A stretch of 64,000 bases of DNA from an uncultured Polaribacter sp. (GCF_947503855.1 NZ_CANNFF010000009.1:1-64000), one strand, 5' to 3'. Positions 17,497 through 26,041 are shown, numbered from the stretch's first letter. Program-made: numbers and translations. The notes: generated by a model from the sequence alone, not told the origin.

Positions 17497-18645
17497 TTAT
17501 TTTACGATGTGTGTACCTTCAGAAAGTTCTATAAAATACACAGAACAATCTTTATCAAATTTACTTTTGTAGGCTTTTGATGCTGATTCTGCAAAAGCTT
17601 TAACTTCACTTCTTGCAATTAAGTTGATAGTACAACCACCAAAACCACCACCCATCATTCTTGCTCCTAAAACGTGTTTATTCTTTTTTGCTTGGGCTAC
17701 TAAAAAATCTAATTCAGCACAACTTACTTTGTATTGGTCTGATAAACCTGCATGCGATTGATAGATTAATGAACCCAACAATTCTAAATCGTTATTTTTG
17801 ATGGCTTTAGCCGCTTTAATCGTTCTCGCATTTTCTTGAATAACATATAGTGCTTTTTGATAATTTGTAGGAGTAACCTTATTTATAACAGTTTCTAAAT
17901 CTGCTTCTGTTGCGTCCCTTAAAAAATCTATGCCTAATAATTCTGATATGCTTTCACAAGCAGAACGCCTATCATTATAAGCGCTATCCGACAAACTATG
18001 TTTTACGTTTGTGTTGATTAATAATAACTGATGGTCTTTAAAATCAATCTTATAAGGACGAGATTCTATGGTTCTACAATCTAAATGCAAAGCATGGTCT
18101 TTAATACCAAACATACTTGCGTATTGGTCCATAATGCCACAATTAACACCCACATAATTGTGTTCTGCTTTTTGAGAGATCAAAATCATTTCGTGTTTGG
18201 TTAAACCTAACTCAAACAATTCATTCAAACCAAAAACCACACTATTTTCTAATGCTGCCGATGATGACATACCAGCTCCACCAGGAATATTTCCTTTAAA
18301 AATGATGTTAAAATCGCCAATAATTTTATTCCTATTCTGTATTTCTGCTACCACACCAAAAACGTAGTTTTCCCAACTGCCTTCTTTTGATGGTTTTAAT
18401 TTGTCTAATTCAAACTGGACGGTGCTATCTAAATCTAAAGCAATTGCAGTAGAGCTACCCGTATCACTTTTCTGAATTGCAGCGGCAATACCTTTATCTA
18501 CCGCAGCAGGAAACACAAAACCACCATTATAATCTGTGTGTTCTCCAATAATATTTATTCTTCCTGGAGAAAAAATTAACAAGGGTTCTATAGTAAAGAT
18601 TTCTGTAAATTTTTGTTTTACTTCTTTTATTAATTTGTCACTCAT
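17497..18645 (-). CDS. galK: Galactokinase
   Basis: A 382-residue GHMP kinase that phosphorylates galactose with ATP, the first Leloir step. Family motif 1 is at about residues 27-42 (GRINIIGEHTDYNGGF), the ATP-binding motif 2 at about 126 (GGAGMSSSAALE) and motif 3 near 337 (MMGGGFGGC). Full length. The start ATG at 18645 lies 20 bp after the regulator's stop codon, so regulator, galK and galT are likely one transcript. Confidence 0.96.
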   Translation of the reverse strand: MSDKLIKEVKQKFTEIFTIEPLLIFSPGRINIIGEHTDYNGGFVFPAAVDKGIAAAIQKSDTGSSTAIALDLDSTVQFELDKLKPSKEGSWENYVFGVVAEIQNRNKIIGDFNIIFKGNIPGGAGMSSSAALENSVVFGLNELFELGLTKHEMILISQKAEHNYVGVNCGIMDQYASMFGIKDHALHLDCRTIESRPYKIDFKDHQLLLINTNVKHSLSDSAYNDRRSACESISELLGIDFLRDATEADLETVINKVTPTNYQKALYVIQENARTIKAAKAIKNNDLELLGSLIYQSHAGLSDQYKVSCAELDFLVAQAKKNKHVLGARMMGGGFGGCTINLIARSEVKAFAESASKAYKSKFDKDCSVYFIELSEGTHIVK

Positions 18646-18665
18646 TTTAGTGGATTATTTTAATA

Positions 18666-19664
18666 TTAAATAGATTTTCTAAAAAGTAATTTACCTGGGT
18701 TTATTACAGATGTTTGTTTGTTTTTTAAAATCATTTCTGCCAATGTTTTTCCCATCAATTTAAAATCTGTAGAAATGGTTGTAATACCTTCTGCAACTAC
18801 TTCTTTTAAAAGTGTATCATTGTAAGAAATTATTCCAATGTCTTTTGCAATTTGTAATTTTTGTTCTTTTACTTTTTTAATGATTTTAATCAAATCTTTG
18901 TCTTCAAAAACGATATACAACTCCCCTTTTTTTGGGGTTCGTTTGTAAATGGTTTCTGTAATTTCATACTTTATTTTGTAATTGTTACAGAAATTTTTAA
19001 ATCCTTTTAACAACTGTTTGGGTTGTTTATCATTTGAATATAATAAAACCAATTTTTCATATTTTCTAATGGCATGCAAAGCTGTAAATAATCCTTTTTG
19101 GATATCATTTTCAAAATCTTGATAAATAGCTGGGTAATTTTTTAATTCTTTGGGAACTTGATCTAAAAGATATACTTTATCTTTTGGTAAATTTTGAATC
19201 GTTGGTTTTGTTTCTTTTAAATTGGCAGGCATAATAATATAGTAAGAATAGTTGCCTACACTATCATGAATTAATTTTTTAAAAACATCAATATTAAAAT
19301 GATGAAAGAAAATATCTATTTGAATCTTATCACCCAAATGCTCTAAAAAAGAATTGTATAAATCTTCTTTAAAAGAATTTAGCTCATCAAACAACACAAA
19401 TATTTTTTGTTTTACTAACACATCTTCACTAAAAACATAATATCCTTTACCAACTACAGAATGTACAATACCTCTATTTTTCAACTCATTAAAAGCTGTT
19501 AAAACTGTATCTCTAGAGAGTTTGTATTTATTTTTTATGGCATTTAAAGAAGGTAGTTGATCTCCTTTTTTTAATGCACCATTAGCAATAGCAGCTTCTA
19601 TAGAAGTTACTATTTGTTTGTATTTTGGTACCCCAATATTTTTTTTAAGTGATACAATTTCCAT
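18666..19664 (-). CDS. GntR-family regulator with periplasmic-binding-like sensor domain (likely galactose repressor)
   Basis: The protein is about 332 residues from the ATG at 19664, which gives the usual start MEIVSLKKN; another ATG at 19679 adds five residues (MYFCC) and is less likely. A GntR winged helix is at about residues 10-75 (KKGDQLPSLNAIKNKYKLSRDTV, then NRGIVHSVVGKGYYV). The C-terminal 230 residues resemble the LacI/AraR-type sugar-binding fold rather than FadR or HutC domains. It heads the galK-galT operon and is divergent from galE. A 20-bp inverted repeat between them overlaps the galE -33 box, so repression relieved by a galactose metabolite is the simplest model. Ligand is inference. 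Confidence 0.85.
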   Translation of the reverse strand: MEIVSLKKNIGVPKYKQIVTSIEAAIANGALKKGDQLPSLNAIKNKYKLSRDTVLTAFNELKNRGIVHSVVGKGYYVFSEDVLVKQKIFVLFDELNSFKEDLYNSFLEHLGDKIQIDIFFHHFNIDVFKKLIHDSVGNYSYYIIMPANLKETKPTIQNLPKDKVYLLDQVPKELKNYPAIYQDFENDIQKGLFTALHAIRKYEKLVLLYSNDKQPKQLLKGFKNFCNNYKIKYEITETIYKRTPKKGELYIVFEDKDLIKIIKKVKEQKLQIAKDIGIISYNDTLLKEVVAEGITTISTDFKLMGKTLAEMILKNKQTSVINPGKLLFRKSI

Positions 19665-19695
19665 ACAACAAAAATACATTTTTTAAACAAATAAA

Positions 19696-19715
19696 CAACT
19701 AGTAGGTTCTAGTTG
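19696..19715. promoter_or_regulatory. Inverted repeat CAACTAG-N6-CTAGTTG (candidate operator)
   Basis: A perfect 7-bp inverted repeat with a 6-bp spacer sits between the divergent gntR-like gene and galE. Its right end contains the TTG of the galE -33 box, so protein bound here would block galE transcription. The symmetrical form suits a dimeric GntR repressor. Confidence 0.6.
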
Positions 19716-19742
19716 GTTTTTTTAATGTTTTTACTATATTTA
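19713..19742 (+). promoter_or_regulatory. galE promoter
   Basis: TTG at 19713-19715 and TATATTTA at 19735-19742 are separated by 19 bp. This matches the Bacteroidota -33/-7 layout, with one mismatch in the final base of TAnnTTTG. The ATG follows at 19764. Confidence 0.5.
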
Positions 19743-19763
19743 CATCGTTAAAAAAGAAACACA

Positions 19764-20819
19764 ATGCAAAATAAAATTATAGTAACTGGTGGCTGTGGTT
19801 ACATAGGTTCTCATACAGTAATTGAATTGATAGAAAACAATTATAATGTTGTAATTATAGATGATTTATCTAATTCATCAGAAGAAACATTAGAAAGAAT
19901 TTTAAAAATTACAGGGACAAAACCAACTTTTGCAAATGTTGATTTAAAAGATGAAATGGCTACTAAAGCTGTTTTTAAAAAACATAAAGATGCAAAAGCT
20001 ATTATTAATTTTGCTGCTCACAAAGCTGTTGGCGAGTCAGTAAAAAACCCTTTAATGTATTACAATAACAATTTGTGTTCTCTGATAAACGTACTTTCTG
20101 CTCAAATAGAAAACAATATAGAAGGTTTTATATTTTCTTCTTCTGCAACGGTTTATGGCACACCAGAAACCCTACCAATTACTGAAAAAAACGAAACACA
20201 GCGTCCTTCTTCTGCCTATGGAAATTCGAAGAAAATTGCAGAAGAAATAATTGATGATGTTATAAAAGCCAGCAATAATTTTCAGGCTATTTCTTTGCGT
20301 TATTTTAATCCTATTGGAGCACATGAATCTGGTTTAATTGGCGAATTACCAAGTGGAATACCCAATAACTTAATGCCATACATTACACAAACTGCTGCTG
20401 GAATTCGTGAAAAATTAATGGTTTTTGGTAATGATTATCCTACAAAAGACGGAACACCAATAAGAGATTATATTCATGTAGTTGATTTAGCAAAAGCACA
20501 TGTGTTGGCAGTAAAAAGAATCATAAACAAAGAACAAGATATGCCGTATGAAATTTTTAATTTAGGAACAGGAAATGGATTTTCTGTGTTAGATGTTATC
20601 AATTCTTTTGAGAAAGTAACCAACTCTAAACTAAACTATGAAATTGTAGAAAGAAGACCTGGTGATGTACCTCAATTGTATGCAGCAACTAATTTAGCTA
20701 AAGAGAAATTAGGTTGGTCTGCAAACAAAACCTTAGATGAAATGGTAAAATCTTCTTGGGATTGGGAACAGAAATATAGAAAAGAACAAAGCTCTAAAGA
20801 GTCTGGAAGTGCTTTTTAA
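19764..20819 (+). CDS. galE: UDP-glucose 4-epimerase
   Basis: A 351-residue extended SDR enzyme that interconverts UDP-galactose and UDP-glucose with bound NAD. The nucleotide-binding glycine motif is at residues 7-13 (GGCGYIGS). The catalytic YxxxK is near 152 (YGNSK), preceded by SSSATVYG. The substrate-binding segments RYFNPIGAHESGLIGE and RDYIHVVDLAKAH are typical. Full length. Divergent from the gntR-galK-galT operon, completing the Leloir set in one locus. Confidence 0.96.
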   Translation: MQNKIIVTGGCGYIGSHTVIELIENNYNVVIIDDLSNSSEETLERILKITGTKPTFANVDLKDEMATKAVFKKHKDAKAIINFAAHKAVGESVKNPLMYYNNNLCSLINVLSAQIENNIEGFIFSSSATVYGTPETLPITEKNETQRPSSAYGNSKKIAEEIIDDVIKASNNFQAISLRYFNPIGAHESGLIGELPSGIPNNLMPYITQTAAGIREKLMVFGNDYPTKDGTPIRDYIHVVDLAKAHVLAVKRIINKEQDMPYEIFNLGTGNGFSVLDVINSFEKVTNSKLNYEIVERRPGDVPQLYAATNLAKEKLGWSANKTLDEMVKSSWDWEQKYRKEQSSKESGSAF

Positions 20820-20892
20820 TTACTCTAGTTGTTAAACAAAAAAAGCAACTTTAAAAATTGGTTTTTTGCGGCAAATTAATTGGTGAACTAAA

Positions 20893-21741
20893 TTAACTTG
20901 TTTTTCTCTTTAAATATATGTTATAAATTAAGCCTACAAAGATTAAAAAGATACCCAATAAGGTCCATATATTATAGATATCTCCAAACCAAAAGACACC
21001 AATAATTATGGTAAAAATTACTTCTAAATACTTTAAAGGTGCTATTACAGAGGTTTCATCAGATTGAAAGGCTTTGGTCATATATAATTGACCTATATAA
21101 CCAAAAATACCTAGGCTTAACAATAAAAACCATTCTGACATATTTGGTTGTTTCCAATTGTTTATAGACATTAAACCGCCAAATACAAATGCCATCACCA
21201 TAAAATAGTTTATAATAACCAATGGATGTTCTCTGTTGCCTAATTTTCTAATAACCACAAAAATCAACCCTAAAAAAATTGCCGAAGTTATGGCCAACAA
21301 TATACCAATTGTATGAACATCTACTCCAAAACCTTTAATAATTAATACGCCTACAAAAGCAACTAAAAACAGCAACCATTGTATGGGTTTTATTTTTTCT
21401 TTTAAAAATAATAACGCAAAAATTGCTGCAAAAATTGGTGATGTAAATCGAAGAGAAGCTGCTGTGCCCACAGCCAAATAGTTTAAAGATTCAAAAAAGC
21501 ACGTAAGTGAAATTACCCCAATGACACCTCTTAAAAAAAGGAGATTTTTATGATTTCCTAAAATGGAAATTTTTAGTTTAATTATTAAAGGAATTGTAAA
21601 TAATAGAGTACCAATAGATCTAAAAAACACTATTTGATATACGCTGTAACCACTTAAATATTTAACTACAGTATTCATTATTGCAAAAGCAATAACACTA
21701 AAAATCATATAATAAATGGCTGTGTATTTGTTGGGTTTCAT
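20893..21741 (-). CDS. EamA/DMT-superfamily transporter
   Basis: A 282-residue integral membrane protein with about ten hydrophobic helices in two EamA repeats. The first repeat includes AIMNTVVKYLSGYSVYQIVFFRS and LKEKIKPIQWLLFLVAFVGV; the second includes YLEVIFTIIIGVFWFGD and a C-terminal lysine-rich end. This family exports or imports small metabolites such as amino acids, nucleotides or sugars; the substrate cannot be read from sequence. It lies downstream of the eda terminator and seems to have its own transcript. Confidence 0.88.
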   Translation of the reverse strand: MKPNKYTAIYYMIFSVIAFAIMNTVVKYLSGYSVYQIVFFRSIGTLLFTIPLIIKLKISILGNHKNLLFLRGVIGVISLTCFFESLNYLAVGTAASLRFTSPIFAAIFALLFLKEKIKPIQWLLFLVAFVGVLIIKGFGVDVHTIGILLAITSAIFLGLIFVVIRKLGNREHPLVIINYFMVMAFVFGGLMSINNWKQPNMSEWFLLLSLGIFGYIGQLYMTKAFQSDETSVIAPLKYLEVIFTIIIGVFWFGDIYNIWTLLGIFLIFVGLIYNIYLKRKTS

Positions 21742-21791
21742 ACAAGAATATTGAATTGTAAAATTAGGTTTTCTTTTATGATTTTAAATAA

Positions 21792-21822
21792 AAAACTCGG
21801 AGCTAATAATAGTCCGAGTTTT
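21792..21822. terminator. Hairpin terminator after eda
   Basis: AAAACTCGGA (21792-21801) pairs perfectly with TCCGAGTTTT (21813-21822) around an 11-nt loop. It lies between the eda stop codon (21855) and the start of the next minus-strand gene (21741), so it ends the kdgK-eda transcript. Confidence 0.8.
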
Positions 21823-21854
21823 CTTCGTTTTATAAACTAATCAACCTCATAAAA

Positions 21855-22523
21855 CTATTTTCTAAGTGCTTTTATAATGTTTAAAGCGTTTTTTGTAGCA
21901 CTTTCAATTTTATCATAATCAAAATTACCATTAGCATCTTTGGCCATTAATTTAGAACCCATTCCTACACAAGTTACACCTGCGTTAAACCATCCTTCTA
22001 AATTTTCTTTTGTTGGAGATACACCTCCTGTTGGCATTATACTTGTCCAAGGTTGGGGCCCTTTGATCCCTTTTACAAATTGTGGCCCGTAAATATCACC
22101 CGGAAATAATTTTACTATTTCGCATCCTAATTCTTCTGCTTTTGCAATTTCTGTAAGCGTACCACAACCTGGAGACCATAAAACTTTTCTACGGTTACAT
22201 GCAATTGCAATATCTTCTCTTAAAACTGGTGTTACAATAAAGTTTGCACCTAATGCCATAAATCTAGAGGCTGCAGCTGCATCTGTTACAGAACCTACAC
22301 CCATTACCATTCCTGGTAATTCTTTAGTTACATATTTTACCAATTCACCAAAAACTTCGTGAGCAAAATCTCCACGAGCTGTAAATTCTAATAATCTTGC
22401 ACCTCCTTTATAACAAGCAGTAATTACTTTTTTACTTACTTCTAAATCTGAATGATAAAATAAAGGTACCATCCCTGTATCTTTCATTACTTGTGCTACT
22501 TCTATTCTTGTATATTGAGCCAT
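21855..22523 (-). CDS. eda: 2-keto-3-deoxy-6-phosphogluconate (KDPG/KHG) aldolase
   Basis: A 222-residue class I aldolase that splits KDPG into pyruvate and glyceraldehyde-3-phosphate. The family's general acid region LLEFTARGDFAHEVF is near residue 45. The phosphate-site GVGSVTDAAAA and the Schiff-base lysine region (EIVKLFPGDIYGP, about 135-147) are present, followed by IMPTGGVSPTKEN. Length is normal. It is downstream of kdgK, which makes KDPG, so the two form the lower arm of uronate catabolism. The 108-bp gap to kdgK holds an interspersed inverted-repeat element. Confidence 0.93.
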   Translation of the reverse strand: MAQYTRIEVAQVMKDTGMVPLFYHSDLEVSKKVITACYKGGARLLEFTARGDFAHEVFGELVKYVTKELPGMVMGVGSVTDAAAASRFMALGANFIVTPVLREDIAIACNRRKVLWSPGCGTLTEIAKAEELGCEIVKLFPGDIYGPQFVKGIKGPQPWTSIMPTGGVSPTKENLEGWFNAGVTCVGMGSKLMAKDANGNFDYDKIESATKNALNIIKALRK

Positions 22524-22529
22524 AATTTT

Positions 22530-22625
22530 GTGTAATTTTTTATTATTTAATAATGTATTTGTTTAACTGTGTAATTGTTTTGAAAAACCTTGCGATTCAA
22601 CAATTTAACACTTACACAGTTACAC
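22530..22625. repeat. Gene-less copy of the GTGTAA...TTACAC interspersed element
   Basis: The gap between kdgK and eda contains a perfect 11-bp inverted repeat, TAACTGTGTAA (22564-22574) and TTACACAGTTA (22612-22622). Outermost ends are GTGTAAT at 22530 and GTTACAC ending at 22625. The inner right part (gattcaacaattt) matches, inverted, the left end of the gene-bearing copy at 32530 (ttgttgaatcg). It is therefore a member of the same family as those at 29493 and 32530. Confidence 0.65.
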
Positions 22626-22631
22626 CAAAAT

Positions 22632-23678
22632 TTATCTTGCTACTCTTCCAGAAGCATCACCACCCATTAGTTTTTCTACTTCAGAAACAGTAACTAAGTT
22701 CGCATCTCCTTTAATTGTGTGCTTTAAACAAGAAGCGGCTACTGCAAAGTCTAATGCATTTTGGTCATCTTCTGGGTATTTTAATAATCCGTAAATTAAA
22801 CCTCCCATAAATGAATCACCACCACCAACTCTATCTACAATATCTGTAATTTGGTATTGGCGTGTTTGAAACAATGTTTTACCATCGTATAAAACACCAG
22901 CCCAAGTGTTATGAGATGCAGAAATTGAACCTCTTAAGGTTGTAATTACTTTTTTAGCTCTTGGAAATTTTTCCATCATTTGCTCACAAACAGATAAAAA
23001 TGCTTCTGCTTTTACATTATGGCCTTCTGTTTGTACAGAAATTCCTGCTGGTTTAATACCAAAATGCATTTCTGCATCTTCTTCGTTGCCTAGAACAATA
23101 TCACAGTAAGAAGTTAATTCTGTCATTACTTTTTCTCTGTGTGCATCATCACAATATTTCCAAAGTTTTGCTCTATAATTTAAGTCTGTAGAAATGGTAA
23201 TCCCTTTAGCGCTTGCCGCTTTTACTGCTTCTAAACAAACATCTGCAGAACCTTGAGAAATTGCAGGTGTAATTCCTGTCCAATGAAACCATTCTACTCC
23301 TTCAAAAACAGCATCCCAATCTATCATCCCAGATTTTATCTCTGCAATGGCAGAATGTGCTCTATCATATACTACTTTAGAACCTCTAGATACAGCTCCT
23401 GTTTCTAAAAAATAAATTCCTAAACGATCTCCACCCCAAACAATTTTATCTACTCCAACACCACGTTTTCTCATTTCCATCATAGCACATTCACCAATAT
23501 CATTTTTTGGTAAACGTGTTACAAAATCTACATCAACACCATAATTTGCTAAAGAAACTGCTACATTAGACTCTCCTCCACCATATACCACATCAAAATT
23601 ATTTGCTTGCGAAAATCTTAAAAATCCTTGTGGAGCTAATCTTAACATGATCTCTCCAAATGTTACTACTTTACTCAT
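22632..23678 (-). CDS. kdgK: 2-keto-3-deoxygluconate kinase (PfkB family)
   Basis: A 348-residue ribokinase-family kinase that phosphorylates KDG to KDPG. The N-terminal sugar-binding segment is GGGESNVAVSLANYGVDV (near residue 33), and the C-terminal PfkB signature with the catalytic aspartate is DRVGGGDSFMGGLIYG (about 282-297). Length fits. Followed by eda, and divergent from a LacI-family gene with two operator-like palindromes between. Among PfkB kinases, the pairing with eda is the main reason for calling KDG as substrate. Confidence 0.88.
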   Translation of the reverse strand: MSKVVTFGEIMLRLAPQGFLRFSQANNFDVVYGGGESNVAVSLANYGVDVDFVTRLPKNDIGECAMMEMRKRGVGVDKIVWGGDRLGIYFLETGAVSRGSKVVYDRAHSAIAEIKSGMIDWDAVFEGVEWFHWTGITPAISQGSADVCLEAVKAASAKGITISTDLNYRAKLWKYCDDAHREKVMTELTSYCDIVLGNEEDAEMHFGIKPAGISVQTEGHNVKAEAFLSVCEQMMEKFPRAKKVITTLRGSISASHNTWAGVLYDGKTLFQTRQYQITDIVDRVGGGDSFMGGLIYGLLKYPEDDQNALDFAVAASCLKHTIKGDANLVTVSEVEKLMGGDASGRVAR

Positions 23679-23710
23679 TTTAATTGCTATTTTATACTAT
23701 TTATAGTTAT

Positions 23711-23730
23711 TTGCTTAAACGTTTAACCAA
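23711..23730. promoter_or_regulatory. LacI-type operator near kdgK
   Basis: TTGCTTAAACGTTTAACCAA is a 20-bp palindrome with the central CG typical of LacI-family sites and one mismatched pair. It lies 33 bp upstream of the kdgK start codon. Confidence 0.7.
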
Positions 23731-23773
23731 TTTTTTAAAATAAAATCAAAATAGCTTATTTTTATCTACTATT

Positions 23774-23803
23774 TTGATTGTAATTTATATCGTTCTATAT
23801 TTG
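23774..23803 (+). promoter_or_regulatory. Promoter of the lacI-family gene
   Basis: TTG at 23774-23776 and a perfect TATATTTG -7 box at 23796-23803 are 19 bp apart. The -7 box overlaps the first bases of the palindrome at 23801, so autoregulation by the LacI protein is likely. Confidence 0.65.
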
Positions 23804-23820
23804 CTTTAACGTTTAAGCAA
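23801..23820. promoter_or_regulatory. LacI-type operator near the lacI-family gene
   Basis: TTGCTTTAACGTTTAAGCAA is a 20-bp palindrome with one mismatched pair and central CG, nearly the same sequence as the site at 23711 and exactly 90 bp from it. Both probably bind the divergent LacI-family regulator. Confidence 0.7.
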
Positions 23821-23833
23821 ATATATTAAAAAT

Positions 23834-24877
23834 TTGAAAACTAAAAAGAAAACTACCATAAAAGATATTGCTAGTGTGCTAAATATATCTGCTGCTGCTG
23901 TTTCTAAAGCATTACATGATGATGCAAGGATAAGCGAAAAAACAAAAAAAGCCGTAAAACAGGTTGCTAAAAACCTTAATTATCAACCAAACCACTTAGC
24001 AAGTGCGCTTAGAAGTGGAAAAAGCAAATTGGTTGGTGTAATTGTACCGAGAACAAATAGTAACTTTTTTTCATCTGTAATAGAAAATATAGAGGAAGTT
24101 TTAAATAAAAAAGGCTACAATATTATTATTACGCAGTCTAACGAGTCTTTCAAAAAAGAGTGTGATAATATAGATACTTTATTATACACACAAGTGGATG
24201 GTATTATAGCATCTATGGCAAATGAAACTATTGATTTAGAACATTACGAGAAAGTGAAATCAAAAGGAATCCCTTTAATTTTATTTGATAGAGGTGAAAA
24301 TGATTTAAACGTAGATTATATAGGTATTGATGATTATAACAGTAGCCAAATAATTGTAAAACATCTTGTTGATGAAGGTTGTAAAAGAATTGCACATATT
24401 GGCGGATTTAAGCATACAAGAATTTTTAATAACAGAATTAGAGGTTATGTAGATGCTTTAAAAAAGTATAATTTACCATTAGATGATGAACTTTTGCTAG
24501 AAAGTAGTTTAACTAAAGAAGATGGTAGAAAAAAAATGCAACAGCTTTTAAACTTAAAAAATAGACCAGATGCTGTTTATGTTGCTGGTGATTATGCTGC
24601 ACTTGGTGCTTTGCAAGTTTTAAATGAAAACAACATAAATATGCCTAATGAAATTGCTTTGGTAGGTTTTGGTAACGAACCTTTTACAGAAATGGTTACC
24701 CCAAGTATTACCAGTGTGCATCAACATAGTGCTGATATAGGTAAATTGGCTGCAGAAACTTTTTTAAGATACACAAAAGAGAAAACAATTAACCAATCTT
24801 TAAAGAAACAAATATTAAAAGCAGAATTAATTATTAGAACTTCTTCTAACAAAAAAATCTTAAAAACAAATGTATAA
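23834..24877 (+). CDS. LacI-family transcriptional regulator (likely KDG/uronate-responsive)
   Basis: A 347-residue regulator with an N-terminal LacI helix-turn-helix (TTIKDIASVLNISAAAVSKALHD, residues 7-29) and hinge (NYQPNHLASALRSGKS). A periplasmic-binding-like sensor domain follows (LVGVIVPRTNSNFF, VDYIGIDDYNSS, ALVGFGNEPFTEMVTPSITSV). The frame has no upstream ATG before a stop, so translation starts at the TTG at 23834. It is divergent from kdgK-eda with two near-identical palindromes between, so it probably represses that operon and itself. The inducer is inference. Confidence 0.9.
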   Translation: MKTKKKTTIKDIASVLNISAAAVSKALHDDARISEKTKKAVKQVAKNLNYQPNHLASALRSGKSKLVGVIVPRTNSNFFSSVIENIEEVLNKKGYNIIITQSNESFKKECDNIDTLLYTQVDGIIASMANETIDLEHYEKVKSKGIPLILFDRGENDLNVDYIGIDDYNSSQIIVKHLVDEGCKRIAHIGGFKHTRIFNNRIRGYVDALKKYNLPLDDELLLESSLTKEDGRKKMQQLLNLKNRPDAVYVAGDYAALGALQVLNENNINMPNEIALVGFGNEPFTEMVTPSITSVHQHSADIGKLAAETFLRYTKEKTINQSLKKQILKAELIIRTSSNKKILKTNV

Positions 24878-24957
24878 AAACAATAAAATTGGGTAATCAA
24901 TTTTATTAACCAATTATTATCTTCAAACAAAAATTCCCTATTCTTTTATCTTTTTAA

Positions 24958-24965
24958 TATCTTTG
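24958..24965 (+). promoter_or_regulatory. -7 promoter box upstream of the hupE-like gene
   Basis: TATCTTTG matches TAnnTTTG and lies 25 nt before the ATG at 24990. No TTG is seen at the usual distance. Confidence 0.4.
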
Positions 24966-24989
24966 AAACTCGTCTAAACTAAAAATATA

Positions 24990-25571
24990 ATGAACGATTT
25001 TATTTTATACTTTAAGATGGGTTTAAATCATGTATTAGACCTCTCTGCATACGACCATATTTTATTTTTAATTGTTTTAGCTGTTGTGTTTAGCTTTAAT
25101 CAATTTAAAAAAGTGTTATGGCTGGTTACCCTATTTACAATTGGGCACTCTATAACCCTAGCATTAGCTGCTTATGGTATTTTAAATGTGAGTATGAATT
25201 TGATAGAATTTCTAATTCCTGTAACCATTTTTATTACAGGAGTAATTAATGTATTTACCGCTAAAAAATCATCCACAGGAAAAGAAAACACCAACTTAGT
25301 TTTTGCCTTATTTTTTGGGTTAATACATGGCTTGGGTTTTTCTAATTATTTTAAAATGATGATTGGCAATGAAGAAGACAAACTAATACCATTATTAGAA
25401 TTTGCCTTAGGCATAGAAGCTGCACAAATAATTATAGTTTTAGGTATTTTAATCGTGGGTACTTTACTACAAAACTTTTTTAGAGTTACAAGAAGAGATT
25501 GGATTTTAGTCTGCTCATCTATAGTTATTGGATTTGCCATACAAATGATGTTAGAACGTATTTTTTGGTAA
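24990..25571 (+). CDS. HupE/UreJ-like membrane protein
   Basis: A 193-residue protein with about six membrane segments. It carries the conserved histidine/aspartate motifs of the HupE/UreJ family: GLNHVLDLSAYDHILFL near the N-terminus, IGHSITLALA in the middle and FGLIHGLGFSNYF after. The family is linked to nickel or other metal uptake for hydrogenases and ureases, but no such enzyme is in this window. Here the family is best treated as a putative metal permease of unknown substrate. It is followed 44 bp later by the dCMP deaminase gene. Confidence 0.8.
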   Translation: MNDFILYFKMGLNHVLDLSAYDHILFLIVLAVVFSFNQFKKVLWLVTLFTIGHSITLALAAYGILNVSMNLIEFLIPVTIFITGVINVFTAKKSSTGKENTNLVFALFFGLIHGLGFSNYFKMMIGNEEDKLIPLLEFALGIEAAQIIIVLGILIVGTLLQNFFRVTRRDWILVCSSIVIGFAIQMMLERIFW

Positions 25572-25615
25572 TTAATTAACTTTACTATCTTATTAATCTT
25601 TTTACTTTCGTACTA

Positions 25616-26041
25616 ATGACAGAAAAAAAACAATTAAAATACGACAAAGCTTACTTAAGAATGGCTTTAGAATGGGGTAAATTATCTCACTGTAAACGCA
25701 AGCAAGTAGGTGCTTTAATTGTAAAAGACAGAATGATTATTTCTGATGGTTTTAACGGAACACCCACAGGTTTTGATAATTGTTGCGAAGACGAAAATGG
25801 TGCCACAAAATGGGAGGTTTTACATGCAGAGGCCAATGCTATTTTAAAAGTAGCAAGCTCTACACAATCTGCCAAAAATGCTACTCTGTACATTACACTT
25901 TCTCCATGCACACAATGTAGCAAACTTATACATCAAGCTGGTATTAAAAGAGTGGTGTATGCTAATGCATACAAAGACAGTTCTGGCTTAAAATTTTTAG
26001 AAAAAGCAGGTGTAGAATTAATGAATTTACCTTATGAATAA
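25616..26041 (+). CDS. Deoxycytidylate (dCMP) deaminase
   Basis: A 141-residue zinc-dependent deaminase making dUMP from dCMP for thymidylate synthesis. The zinc and proton-shuttle motifs are HAEANAIL (about 71-78) and PCTQCSKLIHQAG (about 97-109). The N-terminal SHCKRKQVGALIVKD and FNGTPTGFDNCCED segments are typical of dCMP rather than cytidine deaminases. Its stop codon overlaps the next gene's start region by 8 bp, indicating co-transcription. Confidence 0.92.
   Translation: MTEKKQLKYDKAYLRMALEWGKLSHCKRKQVGALIVKDRMIISDGFNGTPTGFDNCCEDENGATKWEVLHAEANAILKVASSTQSAKNATLYITLSPCTQCSKLIHQAGIKRVVYANAYKDSSGLKFLEKAGVELMNLPYE

Noticed and set aside
24887..24915. Hairpin AATTGGGTAAT/ATTAACCAATT after the lacI-family gene as a terminator
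   Set aside because: Stem is AT-rich with a mismatch and no T-run follows; too weak to call.
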